From an uncultured Erythrobacter sp. (GTDB taxonomy: Bacteria > Pseudomonadota > Alphaproteobacteria > Sphingomonadales > Sphingomonadaceae), in NCBI GenBank assembly GCA_947488755.1, contig CANLAD010000001.1, forward strand, positions 3,047,501-3,111,500: DNA of 64,000 nt, in the 5' to 3' direction. Of this stretch, positions 25,633 to 36,078 are shown one piece after another (within the stretch, counting starts at the first letter, position 1; each line of letters begins with the position of its first letter). A program made the position numbers and the translations under genes. The notes beneath the pieces are model-generated. The model was not told where the DNA came from. It saw only the letters and a list, made by a program, of their open reading frames with translations, and did no database searches.

Positions 25633-26619
25633 TTAGTTCGGCGCCCAACCGATTTCGGCGTTCTGCGCCTCTGCCGGGATGTCCGCGATCGCTTCCGTCA
25701 CGTTGAGACTCTCCCCCGGCGCGAGCTCGCGTTTCGAGGGCTGAATCAGCCGGTCGGCGATACTTGCATCCCCTTCACCTAGAAACACGATCTTGAGGTT
25801 CGGCACCGAAACGCTCCTCGTCCCGGTATTGGCGATCTGCCCGCGCACCTGAAAGATCTGTTCACCGCTTGGCAGCACCTGCGCGCGCTGCGAATCCGCG
25901 GGGAAATCCAGCTCAAGCTCCGCCTTCCCGACGCCCCAGACCGGCTGGCGCACTGGCAGCCAGTCGGGCAGTCCGTAATAATTGACGGCGGCGATGGTCG
26001 CGGTCGCAAGCGCGGCAAAGGCGACCGCGGCGATGGTCCACATGCGCAGGGCGTTGCGTTTGCGCGTGAAGGGCGGACTGTAATCGAATTGCGACGCCTC
26101 GTCCTCGCCGCCAGAGTCATCGACGTAAGCTGCGCCCGCATCGCCATCATCGAAGACAGGCCCCGGTGCGGAGTCGTAATCGGTTTGGTCCGCGCGAGCG
26201 AACGCGCTTTCATCCTCATGCGCCTCGGCGGGCGGGGTGTCGTCGATATCAGCTTGCTGATCGGCATCGCCCGGTTCGGTCTGCGCGAACCGATCGTTGA
26301 TTGCGTCGGCATCGTCGATATCCGCAGGCGGAGACGGCGGCTGGACGGCGGGCTCTGCCGGCGGGGCGGATGCAGCGGGTTCGGGCTCCGGGGTCGGATC
26401 GGGTGGGATCGGTTCTGGAGGGGCAGGCTCTGGTGACGGCTCGGCGCTGACCGGGGCACCGCTTTCCATCAAACTGCCATCATCTGTGCTGTCCGGCTCC
26501 GGCGGATCCTGGAACCAGCTGTGCTTGCATTTCGCGCAGCGCACCGTGCGCCCTTCCGTGCCGATCGCTGTTTCGGGCACGACATAGCGCGTGGAGCAAG
26601 CAGGGCAGGATATGATCAT
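25633..26619 (-). CDS. Zinc-ribbon (MJ0042 type) membrane protein
   Basis: A 328-residue protein from ATG 26619. The N-terminal zinc ribbon is [20 protein letters not shown] followed by [11 protein letters not shown] (C-x2-C ... C-x2-C). A long acidic, proline-rich region spans about residues 45-190. One transmembrane helix ([20 protein letters not shown]) precedes a C-terminal extracytoplasmic domain with [14 protein letters not shown] and [16 protein letters not shown], resembling DUF3426. It is divergent from ftsE, an arrangement common in this order. Function unknown, probably envelope-related. Confidence 0.83.
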   Translation of the reverse strand: MIISCPACSTRYVVPETAIGTEGRTVRCAKCKHSWFQDPPEPDSTDDGSLMESGAPVSAEPSPEPAPPEPIPPDPTPEPEPAASAPPAEPAVQPPSPPADIDDADAINDRFAQTEPGDADQQADIDDTPPAEAHEDESAFARADQTDYDSAPGPVFDDGDAGAAYVDDSGGEDEASQFDYSPPFTRKRNALRMWTIAAVAFAALATATIAAVNYYGLPDWLPVRQPVWGVGKAELELDFPADSQRAQVLPSGEQIFQVRGQIANTGTRSVSVPNLKIVFLGEGDASIADRLIQPSKRELAPGESLNVTEAIADIPAEAQNAEIGWAPN

Positions 26620-26782
26620 TACAACATTAAGGCATACGCCGCCCCCGCCACTGCACAAGGGCAACCGGCCCCGACGGGTACAAATCGCGCAGTTTTTCCA
26701 CATCGACGCGGCTCTCAGCGGCGCTTTCTGGCTGGAGATAGCCGCGTTGAACGGGGTTTCCCCGGGGTTGAGGCGCTGATAG

Positions 26783-27592
26783 ATGGCAGGTCCAATGCCC
26801 GATCAGCCGAACGAAATCGTGAAATTCGACAATGTCGGCCTGCGTTACGGGACCGACCCCGAGGTGCTGAGCGACCTGACGTTCACGCTTTATCCGGGCA
26901 GCTTCTATTTCCTCACCGGGGCGAGCGGCGCGGGAAAGACCAGCCTGCTCAAGCTGCTCTACCTCGCCCAGCGGCCTTCGCGCGGGGCGATCCGGATGTT
27001 CGGCCGCGATATGATCACGCTGCCGCGCAGCCGCCTGCCCGACTTCCGCCGCAGGCTCGGCGTCGTCTTTCAGGACTTTCGCCTGGTCGAACATCTCACC
27101 GCTTTCGACAACGTCGCACTGCCGCTGCGGCTTGCCGGGAACGAGGAAGCGCGTGTGCGGCGCGCGGTCACCGAAATGCTTGACTGGGTCGGTCTGTCGC
27201 ACCGCGCGCAGGCGATCCCGGCGAGAATGTCGGGCGGTGAACAGCAGCGCGTGGCGATTGCGCGTGCTGTCATCGCACGGCCTCGCCTGCTGGTTGCGGA
27301 CGAGCCCACCGGCAATGTCGATCCCGACATGGCGTTGAAGCTGTTGCGACTGTTCGAGGCGCTGAACGAGCGGGTGGGCACCACCGTCATCGTCGCGACC
27401 CATGACGTGCATCTGCTGCGCAAGGTGCCCGATTCGCTTATCATGCGCCTGCATAAAGGGCATCTGTCCGACCCTACCGGAGCGCTGCGCTATCCTCCCC
27501 GTCCAGCATCCGAACCGGTCCGCGATGCGCCGACGGAGCGCCGGACAAGCGTTCGCCGGGGCCTGCGCAGGCGTGCAGGGGACGCCGCATGA
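26783..27592 (+). CDS. ftsE: Cell division ATP-binding protein FtsE
   Basis: A 269-residue ABC ATPase with Walker [11 protein letters not shown]-loop [11 protein letters not shown], signature [14 protein letters not shown] and Walker [13 protein letters not shown]. The spacing and VFQDFRL are typical of FtsE. With FtsX it forms an inner-membrane complex that couples divisome state to periplasmic cell-wall hydrolase activation. A basic C-terminal extension of about 40 residues (residues 230-269) is longer than in E. coli. It overlaps ftsX by 4 bp. Confidence 0.94.
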   Translation: MAGPMPDQPNEIVKFDNVGLRYGTDPEVLSDLTFTLYPGSFYFLTGASGAGKTSLLKLLYLAQRPSRGAIRMFGRDMITLPRSRLPDFRRRLGVVFQDFRLVEHLTAFDNVALPLRLAGNEEARVRRAVTEMLDWVGLSHRAQAIPARMSGGEQQRVAIARAVIARPRLLVADEPTGNVDPDMALKLLRLFEALNERVGTTVIVATHDVHLLRKVPDSLIMRLHKGHLSDPTGALRYPPRPASEPVRDAPTERRTSVRRGLRRRAGDAA

Positions 27593-28509
27593 GAGTGCCC
27601 GAACGACCGTCCGGCGCGAAGGCGAATGGCCGCGCGCGAATGTTGCCGCAGACCCGTTTCGGCGGGCCGATCCCGTGGGTCATCGCAATCCTCATCGCGC
27701 TGGTCGTGGTTGCCGCCGCGGGCGGGCTCGCGCTGCGCAACCTTGCGGAGAACGCCCGCAGCGATCTGGCGGGCGCGGTCACAGTGCAGATCGTGGAGGC
27801 TGATGCTCCCCTCCGTGCGGCGCTTGCAGAGCGTGCAGGTGAAGCGATTGGCGACCAGCCCTTCGTAACGTCGGTGCGGATCGTGCCGGAAGAGGAACTC
27901 GCTCAATTGCTGGAACCCTGGCTGGGTGCAGGCGCGGCAAGCCGGGAGGTGCCGATCCCTGCGCTGATCGATGTGGAGTTGCAGACGCGCGCATCGCCCG
28001 AACAGGTCGCGCGCCTTCGTTCCGCGCTCGACACGGCGTTGGGAGCCGAAGCGCAAAAGGCGCGGATCGACGCGCAGTCCGATTGGCTCAAGCCGGTCTA
28101 CGATGCGCTCGCCGCCCTGCAATATCTGGCGCTCGCGCTTATCGCGCTGGTCGGTACGGCCACTGCCGCAGCGGTGTGGCTGGCGGCCCGCAGCGCCTTT
28201 GCCAATCACCGCGATACGGTGGAAATCATCCACCTGCTTGGCGGGACCGACGCGCAAGTGACGCGCGTGTTTCAGCAGTCGGTGCTGCGCGATGCGGCGA
28301 TCGGGGCGGCGATCGGACTGGTTCTGGGGCTGTTGGCGGTATGGGCGCTTGGCCAGCAATTCACCGCTCTCGACAGCGGGATGATCGGCGGCGCGGGGCT
28401 GGGCTGGAGCGACTGGCTCGCCATCGCGCTGATCCCGGTCGCGGCGGTTGTGCTCGCGCTGGTAACGGGGCGCATCACGATCGGCTTTGCGCTAAGGTCG
28501 CTGTTGTGA
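27589..28509 (+). CDS. ftsX: Cell division protein FtsX
   Basis: A 306-residue permease-like protein. The first helix is WVIAILIALVVVAAAGGLAL near residue 30, followed by a periplasmic domain of about 120 residues. Three further helices include LALALIALVGTATAAAVWLA and a C-terminal pair. HRDTVEIIHLLGGTDAQVTRVFQ is the FtsX family loop. It partners FtsE encoded directly upstream (4-bp overlap) and is followed after 4 bases by ydcF. Confidence 0.93.
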   Translation: MRVPERPSGAKANGRARMLPQTRFGGPIPWVIAILIALVVVAAAGGLALRNLAENARSDLAGAVTVQIVEADAPLRAALAERAGEAIGDQPFVTSVRIVPEEELAQLLEPWLGAGAASREVPIPALIDVELQTRASPEQVARLRSALDTALGAEAQKARIDAQSDWLKPVYDALAALQYLALALIALVGTATAAAVWLAARSAFANHRDTVEIIHLLGGTDAQVTRVFQQSVLRDAAIGAAIGLVLGLLAVWALGQQFTALDSGMIGGAGLGWSDWLAIALIPVAAVVLALVTGRITIGFALRSLL

Positions 28510-28513
28510 CGCC

Positions 28514-29050
28514 ATGAGAGTGCTGAAATATCTTTTCTCGGTCGTGGTCCTTGCCTGGGCACTGGGCTTCCTGTGGTTCGTGGTCGCGTTGCCCCAGCCT
28601 GCCGATGACCTCTCGACCGATGCCGTTATCGTGCCCACCGGCGGGGCCGGACGGATCGCGCACGGGCTTGAGGTGCTGGATGAAGGACTGGCAAACAGGC
28701 TTCTCGTAACCGGTGTCGATCCCGAGGTGACGCCGGAGGAGTTCGCCGCCGAGTTCGATGTTGAAACCACGCAGATGGAGTGCTGCGTCACACTCGGCTT
28801 TTCAGCCGTCGACACCCGCACCAATGCGACGGAGACCGCGCGCTGGGTGGAGAACAACGCGGTGCGATCGTTGCGGCTGGTGACGACTGACTGGCACATG
28901 CGCCGTGCGGCAGGAGAGCTCAATCGGACGCTGCCCGATGGGGTTGAGGTGGTGCGCGATGCGGTGCCGTCCGAGCCCGATCTTGCCAGCCTGTTCCTTG
29001 AATATCACAAATTGCTGTTCAGCCGCGCCGCCGGCGTTCTGGATGGATGA
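28514..29050 (+). CDS. YdcF/DUF218 family protein
   Basis: A 178-residue protein with one N-terminal hydrophobic helix (LFSVVVLAWALGFLWFVVAL). The DUF218 domain has DAVIVPTGGAGRIAHGLEVL, LLVTGVDPEVT, DTRTNATETARWVENN and LVTTDWHMRRA. The family includes SanA and YdcF, linked to cell-envelope integrity, but the reaction is not settled. It lies in the ftsE-ftsX-ydcF-plsC operon and its last codons overlap the acyltransferase start. Confidence 0.87.
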   Translation: MRVLKYLFSVVVLAWALGFLWFVVALPQPADDLSTDAVIVPTGGAGRIAHGLEVLDEGLANRLLVTGVDPEVTPEEFAAEFDVETTQMECCVTLGFSAVDTRTNATETARWVENNAVRSLRLVTTDWHMRRAAGELNRTLPDGVEVVRDAVPSEPDLASLFLEYHKLLFSRAAGVLDG

Positions 29051-29780
29051 GCGAGTGCCCGTGACCATCCTGCGCAATTTCTTGTTCTACAACGCCTTCT
29101 ACGGCGTCAGCGCGGTGTTGGTGCTCCTATCCGTCATTGCCGCCCTGTTCGGGCATCGAGCGCTGCGGCGCGTGGTTTCCCTGTGGTCGGACTGGCACCG
29201 CTGGTGCGTCGAGACCCTGCTCGACGTAAAGGTCGTGTTCGAAGGGGCGGTTCCGCTGGAGCCGGTGCTGTACGCGATCAAGCATGAAAGCTATTTCGAA
29301 GCGATCGACACGCCGCATGTGTTCGGCACGCCGAGCGTCTTTGCCAAGCGCGAATTGTTCGACATTCCCGGCTGGGGTCGCTCGGCGCGGCGCTATGGTC
29401 TCATCCCGGTCGCGCGCGACAAGGGCGCGAAGGCGCTGCGTGCGATGATCGCGCTTGCACGGGAAAAGGCGGGGGAGGGGCGTCCGCTCGTGATCTTTCC
29501 CGAAGGAACGCGCGTTGCGCACGGGCAGGAACCCGAGCTGCAGGCGGGCTTTGCCGGGCTTTACAAGCTGCTGGGTCTGCCTGTGGTGCCGATCGCGGTC
29601 GATAGCGGTCCACTCTACCATCGCGGCTTGAAGCGCTCGGGCACAATCACCTATCGCATCGGGGAGCGGATTCCCGCCGGGCTGACCCGCGAGGAAGCGG
29701 AGCGGCGCGTCCACCGCGCGATCAATGCTCTCAACCATCCCGAACAGATCACGGCGGGCGAGCGGCCGCTCAGCGCCTGA
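29043..29780 (+). CDS. 1-acyl-sn-glycerol-3-phosphate acyltransferase family protein (PlsC-like)
   Basis: A 245-residue protein from ATG 29043, overlapping ydcF by 8 bases. It has an N-terminal hydrophobic helix (VSAVLVLLSVIAALFG) and the PlsC blocks KHESYFEAI (H-x4-E in place of the common H-x4-D), FAKRELFDIPGWG, LVIFPEGTR and VVPIAVDSG. It likely acylates lysophosphatidate during phospholipid synthesis. H-x4-E is a conservative variant that I believe occurs in alphaproteobacterial members, so activity is expected. Confidence 0.88.
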   Translation: MDERVPVTILRNFLFYNAFYGVSAVLVLLSVIAALFGHRALRRVVSLWSDWHRWCVETLLDVKVVFEGAVPLEPVLYAIKHESYFEAIDTPHVFGTPSVFAKRELFDIPGWGRSARRYGLIPVARDKGAKALRAMIALAREKAGEGRPLVIFPEGTRVAHGQEPELQAGFAGLYKLLGLPVVPIAVDSGPLYHRGLKRSGTITYRIGERIPAGLTREEAERRVHRAINALNHPEQITAGERPLSA

Positions 29781-29781
29781 G

Positions 29782-30708
29782 CTATTCGGCAGACGGATCG
29801 GCCACATGGTCGCTGCGGCCGAAATCGGGTCGGTCGTCGTCCTGCCCTTCCTCGATCACTGCGCGGCGGATTGCGCGGGTGCGGCTGAACAGATCGTGCA
29901 ACCGCTCACCGTCGCCCTCACGGATGGCGCGCTGCATGGCGGTCAGATCTTCACTGAACCGGCCCAGCATCTCCAGCACAGCGCTGCGATTGTTGAGGAA
30001 TACATCGCGCCACATCACCGGATCGGACGCCGCGATGCGGGTGAAGTCGCGAAAGCCGCCGGCGGAATACTTGATGACTTCGGAGCGGGTGACATCCTCC
30101 AGATCGCTCGCCGTTCCGACGATCGTGTATGCGATCAGGTGCGGGATGTGGCTGGTGACGGCGAGGACGAGGTCGTGATGGGCCGCGTCCATGATCTCGA
30201 CCCGCGCGCCGAGTCTGGTCCAGAAGGCGCTGACCGCTTCGATATCAGCGGGGGCAGCGTTCTCGGGCGGGGTGAGGATGCACCAGCGGTTGGTGAACAG
30301 CTCGGCAAATCCCGCCATCGGCCCGCTGCGCTCGGTCCCGGCGACGGGGTGCGCGGGAATGATCGCGTTGTCGGGAAGCGCGCGGGCGAGGGCCTGCGCG
30401 ACGCTCTGCTTGGAAGAGCCGACATCGGAGACGATGGCTTGCGCGGGCAGATCGGTGGCGAAGCCTTGCGCGGCGGCTTCCATCGCGCCGACCGGCACGC
30501 ACAGGATGACGAGATCGGCATCGCTGACAGCTGCGGCCGCGGTGTCGCAAACTTCGTGCGCCAGTCCCCGCGCGCGCGCTGCCTCGCGCACCGCCGGATC
30601 GCGATCATAGCCGGTGATGGTGAGCCCCGGCGCCCGCTCGCGTGCGGCCAGCCCGATCGAGCCGCCCAGCAATCCAAGCCCGATAATCGCGACCCGCTCA
30701 ATGCTCAC
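29782..30708 (-). CDS. tyrA: Prephenate/arogenate dehydrogenase
   Basis: A 308-residue TyrA-type dehydrogenase from GTG 30708; the frame upstream is antisense to hisC and rejected. The Rossmann motif is [24 protein letters not shown], the catalytic histidine in [11 protein letters not shown] and the helical C-terminus ([26 protein letters not shown]) follow. It makes 4-hydroxyphenylpyruvate or tyrosine. The start overlaps the hisC stop by 4 bp, so hisC and tyrA are cotranscribed. Convergent with plsC with only 1 base between stops. Confidence 0.93.
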   Translation of the reverse strand: MSIERVAIIGLGLLGGSIGLAARERAPGLTITGYDRDPAVREAARARGLAHEVCDTAAAAVSDADLVILCVPVGAMEAAAQGFATDLPAQAIVSDVGSSKQSVAQALARALPDNAIIPAHPVAGTERSGPMAGFAELFTNRWCILTPPENAAPADIEAVSAFWTRLGARVEIMDAAHHDLVLAVTSHIPHLIAYTIVGTASDLEDVTRSEVIKYSAGGFRDFTRIAASDPVMWRDVFLNNRSAVLEMLGRFSEDLTAMQRAIREGDGERLHDLFSRTRAIRRAVIEEGQDDDRPDFGRSDHVADPSAE

Positions 30709-31802
30709 CGGGCGCAAAGCTCCTGAAGGCAGGCGATGACGCGGGTCATGTCCTCGGTCTTGCCGATCGTAATGCGCAGGGCATCGGGCAGCCCCTGACC
30801 CGGCAGATGGCGCACGGCATAACCCGCTTCGGCGAGCATGGCCTGGGCGGCTTCGGCGCTGACGTCGCCCTCGAACCGGACGAGGACGAAATTCGCCATG
30901 CTCGGAACGGCGGAGAGGCCATGATTGCCGAGCGCGGTGACGGCCTGGATCAAGCGCTGGCGTTCGGCTGAATTGTGCGTGCGGCTTGCCTCGACGAATT
31001 GCTGGTCGCTGAGCGCTGCGATGGCTGCGCTCTGACCGCTTTGTGTCACGTTGAACGGCCCTCTGATGCGGTTCAGTACCCCAATGAGCGCAGGCGCCCC
31101 CGTCGCCCACCCCACCCGCTCGGCCGCCAGCCCGTAGATCTTGGAAAAGGTTCGTGTAATCAGCATGTTGTCATGCTCGTCGGCGAGTTCAAAGCCGAGT
31201 GTCTGAAGCTCCGGCTCGCAATATTCGCCATAGGCTTCGTCGAGCACGAACAGCACATCGCGCGGCAGACCGTCATGCAAACGGCGGACTTCCGCCGGTT
31301 CAAGCCACGTGCCCGTCGGATTGTTGGGATTAGCGAGGAACACGACCCGGGTCCGCTTCGTCACCGCCGCCAACATCGCATCGACATCGGCGGTAAACTG
31401 GCGGTCGGGCACCACGACCGGCTCAGCCCCGCACCGCCGCGCAGCGATCTCGTAAACCGCGAAGCTGTGGCGCGAAAAGAGCACCTCATCGCCAACCCCC
31501 GCGAACCCCTGTGCGGCGAGGTTCAGCAACTCGTCCGAACCGGTTCCGCACACGATCCGCTCCGCGTCCAGCCCGTGCAAATCCGCGATCGCCGCGCGCA
31601 GTTTTGTCGCATCGGGGTCGGGATAGGTCGCTGCCTCCCCGCGCGCCGCCTCGAGCGCGGCCAGCGCTTTTGTACTGGTGCCCAGCGGGTTCTCGTTCGC
31701 CGAAAGCTTGACCAGTTCGCGCCCATCGCTGCCGGTCGCCTTGCCGGGAACGTAGGCGTGAATGCCGAGAATATAGTCCTTGGGTTGCGGCGCGTTGGTC
31801 AT
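30705..31802 (-). CDS. hisC: Histidinol-phosphate aminotransferase
   Basis: A 365-residue class II PLP aminotransferase from ATG 31802. Key parts are [48 protein letters not shown] and the PLP lysine in [18 protein letters not shown]; the C-terminal LRITIGK contains the substrate-binding arginine. It acts in histidine synthesis and, given the overlapping tyrA downstream, may also transaminate aromatic keto acids. Divergent from metX. Confidence 0.93.
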   Translation of the reverse strand: MTNAPQPKDYILGIHAYVPGKATGSDGRELVKLSANENPLGTSTKALAALEAARGEAATYPDPDATKLRAAIADLHGLDAERIVCGTGSDELLNLAAQGFAGVGDEVLFSRHSFAVYEIAARRCGAEPVVVPDRQFTADVDAMLAAVTKRTRVVFLANPNNPTGTWLEPAEVRRLHDGLPRDVLFVLDEAYGEYCEPELQTLGFELADEHDNMLITRTFSKIYGLAAERVGWATGAPALIGVLNRIRGPFNVTQSGQSAAIAALSDQQFVEASRTHNSAERQRLIQAVTALGNHGLSAVPSMANFVLVRFEGDVSAEAAQAMLAEAGYAVRHLPGQGLPDALRITIGKTEDMTRVIACLQELCAR

Positions 31803-31928
31803 GGCTGGTGCGCTTGGACAAAAAACACCCCTTCGACAAGCGGCAGAGCAGCGGTTATGACGCGATCTTGCAAGTTTCGTTCGTGCCGAGCATGTCGAAG
31901 CACCCGGTTTATCGTGGTTTGACGAGGC

Positions 31929-33020
31929 GTGTCGCACAGCTTTCCATCGCTTGAATTGCCCGATGCCCTGCCGCTCGACAGCGGACAGGCGCTGGCCGGC
32001 GCGCGGATCGCTTACGAAACTTATGGAGAGCTCGCTTCCGATAAGTCGAACGCGATCCTGATCTGCCACGCGCTGACCGGCGACCAGTTCGTTGCCTCGA
32101 CGCATCCGATCACGGGCAAGCCGGGTTGGTGGGAGCGGATGGTCGGCCCTGGCAAGCCGATCGACACCGCGCGCCATCACATCATCTGCGCCAACGTGAT
32201 CGGCAGCTGCATGGGCTCCACCGGCCCGGCCAGCGCAGCCGCGGACGGGGCACCCTATGCCATGCGCTTCCCGGTCATCACCATTCGCGACATGGTGCGC
32301 GCATTGGTCGCCCTGCTCGACGAGCTGGGGATTGAGCGGCTGCATGCAGTCGTCGGCGGATCGATGGGCGGAATGCAGGCGCTCAGTCTCGCCGCCAACT
32401 GGCCTGAGCGAGCAAGCCGCGTTCTGGTGATCGCCTCGACAGCGCGCCATTCCGCGCAGAACATCGCGTTTCACGAAGTCGGTCGGCAAGCGATCATGGC
32501 GGACCCGGCCTGGCAGCGGGGCGATTATTATGCGGGCGACCTATCGCCCGATAATGGTCTCGCCGTGGCGCGGATGGCGGCGCACATCACCTACCTTTCG
32601 GAAGAGGGGCTGACCGAGAAATTCGGGCGGCGCCTGCAAGACCGCGAGGCGAAGAGCTTCGGCTTCGACGCCGATTTCCAGATCGAAAGCTATCTGCGCT
32701 ATCAGGGCAGCGGCTTCACCCGCCGCTTCGATGCCAATTCCTACCTCTATATCACCCGCGCGATGGACTATTTCGACCTGGCTGAAGAGCACGGCGGCAG
32801 GCTGGCCAATGCGTTCGAGGGGACGGCCGCGCGCTTCTGCCTCGTCAGCTTCGATACCGACTGGCTTTATCCCACCGCCGAGAGTCGGCACATCGTCCAT
32901 GCCCTCAACGCTGCCGGAGCGAAGGTCAGCTTTGTCGAGCTGTCCGCGCCGAACGGTCACGACAGTTTCCTGCTAGAGCATACGCAGCTTGACCGGGTAG
33001 TGCGGGGTTTCATCGAGTGA
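31929..33020 (+). CDS. metX: Homoserine O-acyltransferase MetX
   Basis: A 363-residue alpha/beta hydrolase. [37 protein letters not shown], the nucleophile serine in [24 protein letters not shown] (acid) and NGHDSFLLE (histidine) make the MetX triad. It acylates homoserine in methionine synthesis; acetyl versus succinyl donor cannot be told here. The only possible start is GTG 31929, because an in-frame TGA lies 9 bases upstream; the nearby GAGG is too close to be ideal, so initiation may be weak. It overlaps metW by 4 bp. Confidence 0.93.
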   Translation: MSHSFPSLELPDALPLDSGQALAGARIAYETYGELASDKSNAILICHALTGDQFVASTHPITGKPGWWERMVGPGKPIDTARHHIICANVIGSCMGSTGPASAAADGAPYAMRFPVITIRDMVRALVALLDELGIERLHAVVGGSMGGMQALSLAANWPERASRVLVIASTARHSAQNIAFHEVGRQAIMADPAWQRGDYYAGDLSPDNGLAVARMAAHITYLSEEGLTEKFGRRLQDREAKSFGFDADFQIESYLRYQGSGFTRRFDANSYLYITRAMDYFDLAEEHGGRLANAFEGTAARFCLVSFDTDWLYPTAESRHIVHALNAAGAKVSFVELSAPNGHDSFLLEHTQLDRVVRGFIE

Positions 33021-33610
33021 GCAACGCGCTGCGCCCCGATCTCGCCGCCATCGCCGCGCATGTGGAGCCGAGCACCCGGGTGCTCGACATCGGCTGCGGC
33101 GAGGGCGAGTTGATGGCCGCGCTCGAAGCGGAAAAGGACTGCGATGCGCGCGGAATGGAGCTCGATCCCGCGCTGGTCGAACGCTGTGTCGCGCGCGGAT
33201 TGTCGGTGGTGCAGGGCGATGCGGATAGCGACCTTGCCGATTACCCGGACGGCGCATTCGACTACGCCGTGCTGAGCCAAACCTTGCAGACAACCACCCG
33301 CCCTGACCTGATGCTCGACCAGCTTCTGCGGGTCGGCGAGCGCGCGTTTGTCAGCTTTCCCAACTTTGCACACTGGCGCACCCGGGCCGCGCTGATGTTC
33401 GGCGGGCGGATGCCGGTCACCCAGGCGCTTCCGGTAAGCTGGTACGAGACCACCAACATCCACCACGTTACAGTCGACGATTTTCGCGACCTCGCCCGCC
33501 AGAGAAAGGCGCGGGTCGAACGCTCTTGGTTCTTCGCCAATGAGCGGCCGATCCCAGCGAGATTCGCAAACTGGCGGGCCGAATTCGCCGTGTTCGAGCT
33601 GGTGCGCTAG
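33017..33610 (+). CDS. metW: Methionine biosynthesis protein MetW
   Basis: A 197-residue MetW starting at GTG 33017, which overlaps the metX stop (GTGA). It has a SAM-binding-like motif ([15 protein letters not shown]), then [60 protein letters not shown] and the family signature [18 protein letters not shown]. MetW works with MetX in homoserine acylation. Translational coupling to metX fits a complex. Confidence 0.95.
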   Translation: MSNALRPDLAAIAAHVEPSTRVLDIGCGEGELMAALEAEKDCDARGMELDPALVERCVARGLSVVQGDADSDLADYPDGAFDYAVLSQTLQTTTRPDLMLDQLLRVGERAFVSFPNFAHWRTRAALMFGGRMPVTQALPVSWYETTNIHHVTVDDFRDLARQRKARVERSWFFANERPIPARFANWRAEFAVFELVR

Positions 33611-33631
33611 CCCCGCTTCAGTCCGCTCACT

Positions 33632-34024
33632 TTATCCAGCGCGGTGCATCGCGCACAGCTTGTGCCCGTCGGGATCGAGCACGTAGGCAAGGTTCAATAC
33701 ACCCATGCTGCTTTCGCGTGGACCGGGTGGGTCTTCGACGCTGGTCCCGCCCGCTTCGACCGCGGCGTCGTGAAACGCCTTAACCTGGTCGAGGCTGTCG
33801 CACGCAAACCCGATCGTTGCCCCGTTGGCGCAGCTTGCGGGCGCATCGTTGATCGGTTCGCTGATCGCCAGAATCCCGCCGCCATGCATGAAGAACAGCC
33901 GTTTGTGACCGGTCGCTGCGTCATTCTCCATCGGTTCGCCCGCGCCCAGCGTGCCGAGCGTCTTGGTGTAGAAGGCGCGCGCCTTCTCGATATCATTGGT
34001 GCCGATCATCACGTGGCTGAACAT
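33632..34024 (-). CDS. VOC (glyoxalase/dioxygenase fold) family protein
   Basis: A 130-residue protein from ATG 34024. It has one VOC module: MFSHVMIGTNDIEKARAFYT at the start, RLFFMHGGGILAIS in the middle, and VLNLAYVLDPDGHKLCAMHR at the end. The DPDGHKLC segment is the usual C-terminal metal-side strand. VOC proteins include glyoxalases and resistance proteins; the substrate cannot be predicted. The much longer upstream frame is antisense to the GST gene and not coding. Confidence 0.85.
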   Translation of the reverse strand: MFSHVMIGTNDIEKARAFYTKTLGTLGAGEPMENDAATGHKRLFFMHGGGILAISEPINDAPASCANGATIGFACDSLDQVKAFHDAAVEAGGTSVEDPPGPRESSMGVLNLAYVLDPDGHKLCAMHRAG

Positions 34025-34159
34025 CGCATCTCTCCTGTCGTTCTGTCTCGGCGCGAGGGGTAAGGGGCGGGGCCTGCGCCCACAAGCTTTTTCGCCCGCG
34101 CATATCTTCGCAAGGCCGGGTAGCCGCAGGTTCAGACTTGCGCCTATAGGCATCGCGTT

Positions 34160-34543
34160 ATGTCTTCCCCGTTTATAGCCGTTCTCGCGCTCCCGCTCGC
34201 CTTGCAAGGCGCTCCGGCTGCCCCGGATGTCTCGGCGCTGTCCGACCTGCCCATCGAGCAGACCGCTGCGCCGCGTTGCGGCATTGCCTTCGCGCTGGTC
34301 AGCCGCTGGCAGAAGGCGGACGATCCGCGCGGGGCCGACTACCCGGACATGGAGGCGAATGGCGGACGCGAATTCTTCGTTCGTTCGATGGCAAGGCTGA
34401 TGGAACAGCAGGATCTCTCGCGCGATGCGCTGGTGGCTCTGATTGGCCGTGAACTCGACGCCCTGAATGAAGATGAAGCCGAAACGAAAGTCGCCAGGCT
34501 CATGCCCGCCTGCGCGCTGATGAAAGAGTCCGCAGGCCTGTAA
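34160..34543 (+). CDS. Hypothetical exported protein
   Basis: A 127-residue protein with a probable short signal peptide (MSSPFIAVLALPLALQGAPA). The mature part is mostly helical (FFVRSMARLMEQQDLSRDAL, ELDALNEDEAETKVARL) and contains two cysteines (PRCGIA and PACALM) that could form a disulfide. I recognise no family. It is followed after 45 bases by the GST gene. Confidence 0.65.
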   Translation: MSSPFIAVLALPLALQGAPAAPDVSALSDLPIEQTAAPRCGIAFALVSRWQKADDPRGADYPDMEANGGREFFVRSMARLMEQQDLSRDALVALIGRELDALNEDEAETKVARLMPACALMKESAGL

Positions 34544-34588
34544 CGCGCCGCTGGCAACCCTCCCGTTTTTCAGGCAAGAGCGCTGCGT

Positions 34589-35260
34589 ATGTGGCAGCTC
34601 TACCAGTTTCCCCTGTGTCCCTTCTCGCGCAAGATCAGGCTGCTGATGGGCGAGAAAAATCTCGCCTACGATCTGGTGCGCGAAGATCCGTGGGCGGCTT
34701 CGGAGGCGTTTTACGATCTCAATCCTGCGGGGCGCACGCCCGTGCTGGTGAACACGGACAAAGGCGTTGCTCTGGCCGATAGCCGCGCGATCGCCGAGTA
34801 TCTTGAAGAGACCAACGAGCGAACGCCGATGATCAACGGCACCGCGACCTATCGCGCGGAAATCCGCCGATTGGTCGCGCTGTTCGATGAGAACTTCTAT
34901 GCCGATGTCACGCAGCCTCTGTTGCTTGAGCGCATGAAGAAGCGCATCGTGCTGCGCCAGCCGCCCGACAGCCGCGCGCTGCGCGAGGCGATGCGGATGG
35001 CGCACGGGCACCTCGATTACATGGACTGGCTGATCGATAACCGCCCCTGGCTGGCCGGATCGACGATGAGCCTTGCCGACCTTGCCGCTGCCGCGCAGAT
35101 CAGCGTGGCCGATTATCTCGGCGGGATCGACTGGAAGGGGCACGAACAGACGCGCGGCTGGTATGCGGTGTTCAAAAGCCGGCCCAGCTTCCGTCCGCTC
35201 CTGAGCGAGCGCATGGATGTCATCAGGCCTCCGCCGCATTACGCGCTGGTCGATGGGTAG
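34589..35260 (+). CDS. Glutathione S-transferase family protein
   Basis: A 223-residue protein. The thioredoxin-like N-terminal domain begins MWQLYQFPLCPFSRKIRLLM, with a CPFS active-site-like motif, then NPAGRTPVL and LADSRAIAEYLEE (glutathione-binding SNAIL/TRAIL-type motif). The helical C-terminal domain has DWLIDNRPWLAGSTMSLADL. Cys in CPFS suggests glutaredoxin-like thiol chemistry. Homologs are often encoded next to queG, which is not present here. Substrate unknown. Confidence 0.87.
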   Translation: MWQLYQFPLCPFSRKIRLLMGEKNLAYDLVREDPWAASEAFYDLNPAGRTPVLVNTDKGVALADSRAIAEYLEETNERTPMINGTATYRAEIRRLVALFDENFYADVTQPLLLERMKKRIVLRQPPDSRALREAMRMAHGHLDYMDWLIDNRPWLAGSTMSLADLAAAAQISVADYLGGIDWKGHEQTRGWYAVFKSRPSFRPLLSERMDVIRPPPHYALVDG

Positions 35261-35511
35261 GTTCTGAGACACGCAAGTGGGGTTTTTGCGAAACTTCGCG
35301 ATCGCCGCAAAGTATTGAAAAATCGCAAAAAGACCTGGATTTGAGCCCGCCGAACTGTGACCCTTCATCTTTTCCTCGCCGCGCACCGTTCCTGCTATCG
35401 GACCATCGGCTTAGGGCGGGGCTTGCAAGTAGGAAAGCGCAGCCAGTCCCGACCCTTGCCCTTGAGCCGGTCGCGCCCGATATTGCGGGCAAATAGCGAG
35501 GCTTTCTCAAA

Positions 35512-35928
35512 ATGACTGACGATCCCAAAACGATGACCGAAGCCGAATGGCGCGACCGCCTGTCGCCCGAGCAGTATCATGTGCTGCGCGAAGCGGGGAC
35601 GGAACGTGCCTTCACCGGGCAATACGACAAGCATTACGACGAAGGCGAATATGCCTGCGGTGCGTGCGGTCAGGTGCTCTTCCTGAGCGATGCCAAATAC
35701 AATAGCGGCTGCGGCTGGCCTGCTTTCTTCCAGCCCGCCGGTGAAGAGCGCGTGGAGGAGCACCGCGATAGCTCTTTCGGCATGGAGCGCATCGAGGTGC
35801 GCTGTTCGAACTGTGGCAGTCATCTTGGCCATGTCTTCCCCGACGGCCCACCGGACGCGGGCGGAATGCGTTATTGCGTCAATTCAGCCGCACTGGATTT
35901 CGACCCTGCGGACGGCGAAGGCGATTGA
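35512..35928 (+). CDS. msrB: Peptide-methionine (R)-S-oxide reductase
   Basis: A 138-residue MsrB. Zinc-binding cysteine pairs are in YACGACGQVLF and RCSNCGSHLGHVF. The fold signature is FNSGCGWPAFF-like (YNSGCGWPAFFQP) and the catalytic cysteine is in GMRYCVNSAALDF. It reduces methionine-R-sulfoxide in proteins or free; it has no signal peptide, so it is cytoplasmic. msrA is separate, near 50.3-50.9 kb. Confidence 0.96.
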   Translation: MTDDPKTMTEAEWRDRLSPEQYHVLREAGTERAFTGQYDKHYDEGEYACGACGQVLFLSDAKYNSGCGWPAFFQPAGEERVEEHRDSSFGMERIEVRCSNCGSHLGHVFPDGPPDAGGMRYCVNSAALDFDPADGEGD

Positions 35929-36078
35929 GCCACCCGGCCGGTCGGCCATCCATGATAACGAGCAACACGACGCGGCTGCGGGCAAGTCCACGCGCGCCGG
36001 TTCACGGCCTGTTAGAACTGCCTTATGCACCGGGGATGGACGCGGCGGTCTGCTGCGCCTTTAACGTGTTGGAGAATC

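Noticed and set aside
31803..31928. Possible SAM-II riboswitch in the metX leader
   Set aside because: SAM-II leaders precede metX/metA in many Alphaproteobacteria, but I could not find the conserved core or pseudoknot sequence in these 126 bases.
34025..35386. Long upstream extension of the VOC-family frame on the minus strand
   Set aside because: Only the part from ATG 34024 has family homology; the rest is antisense to the GST and hypothetical genes.
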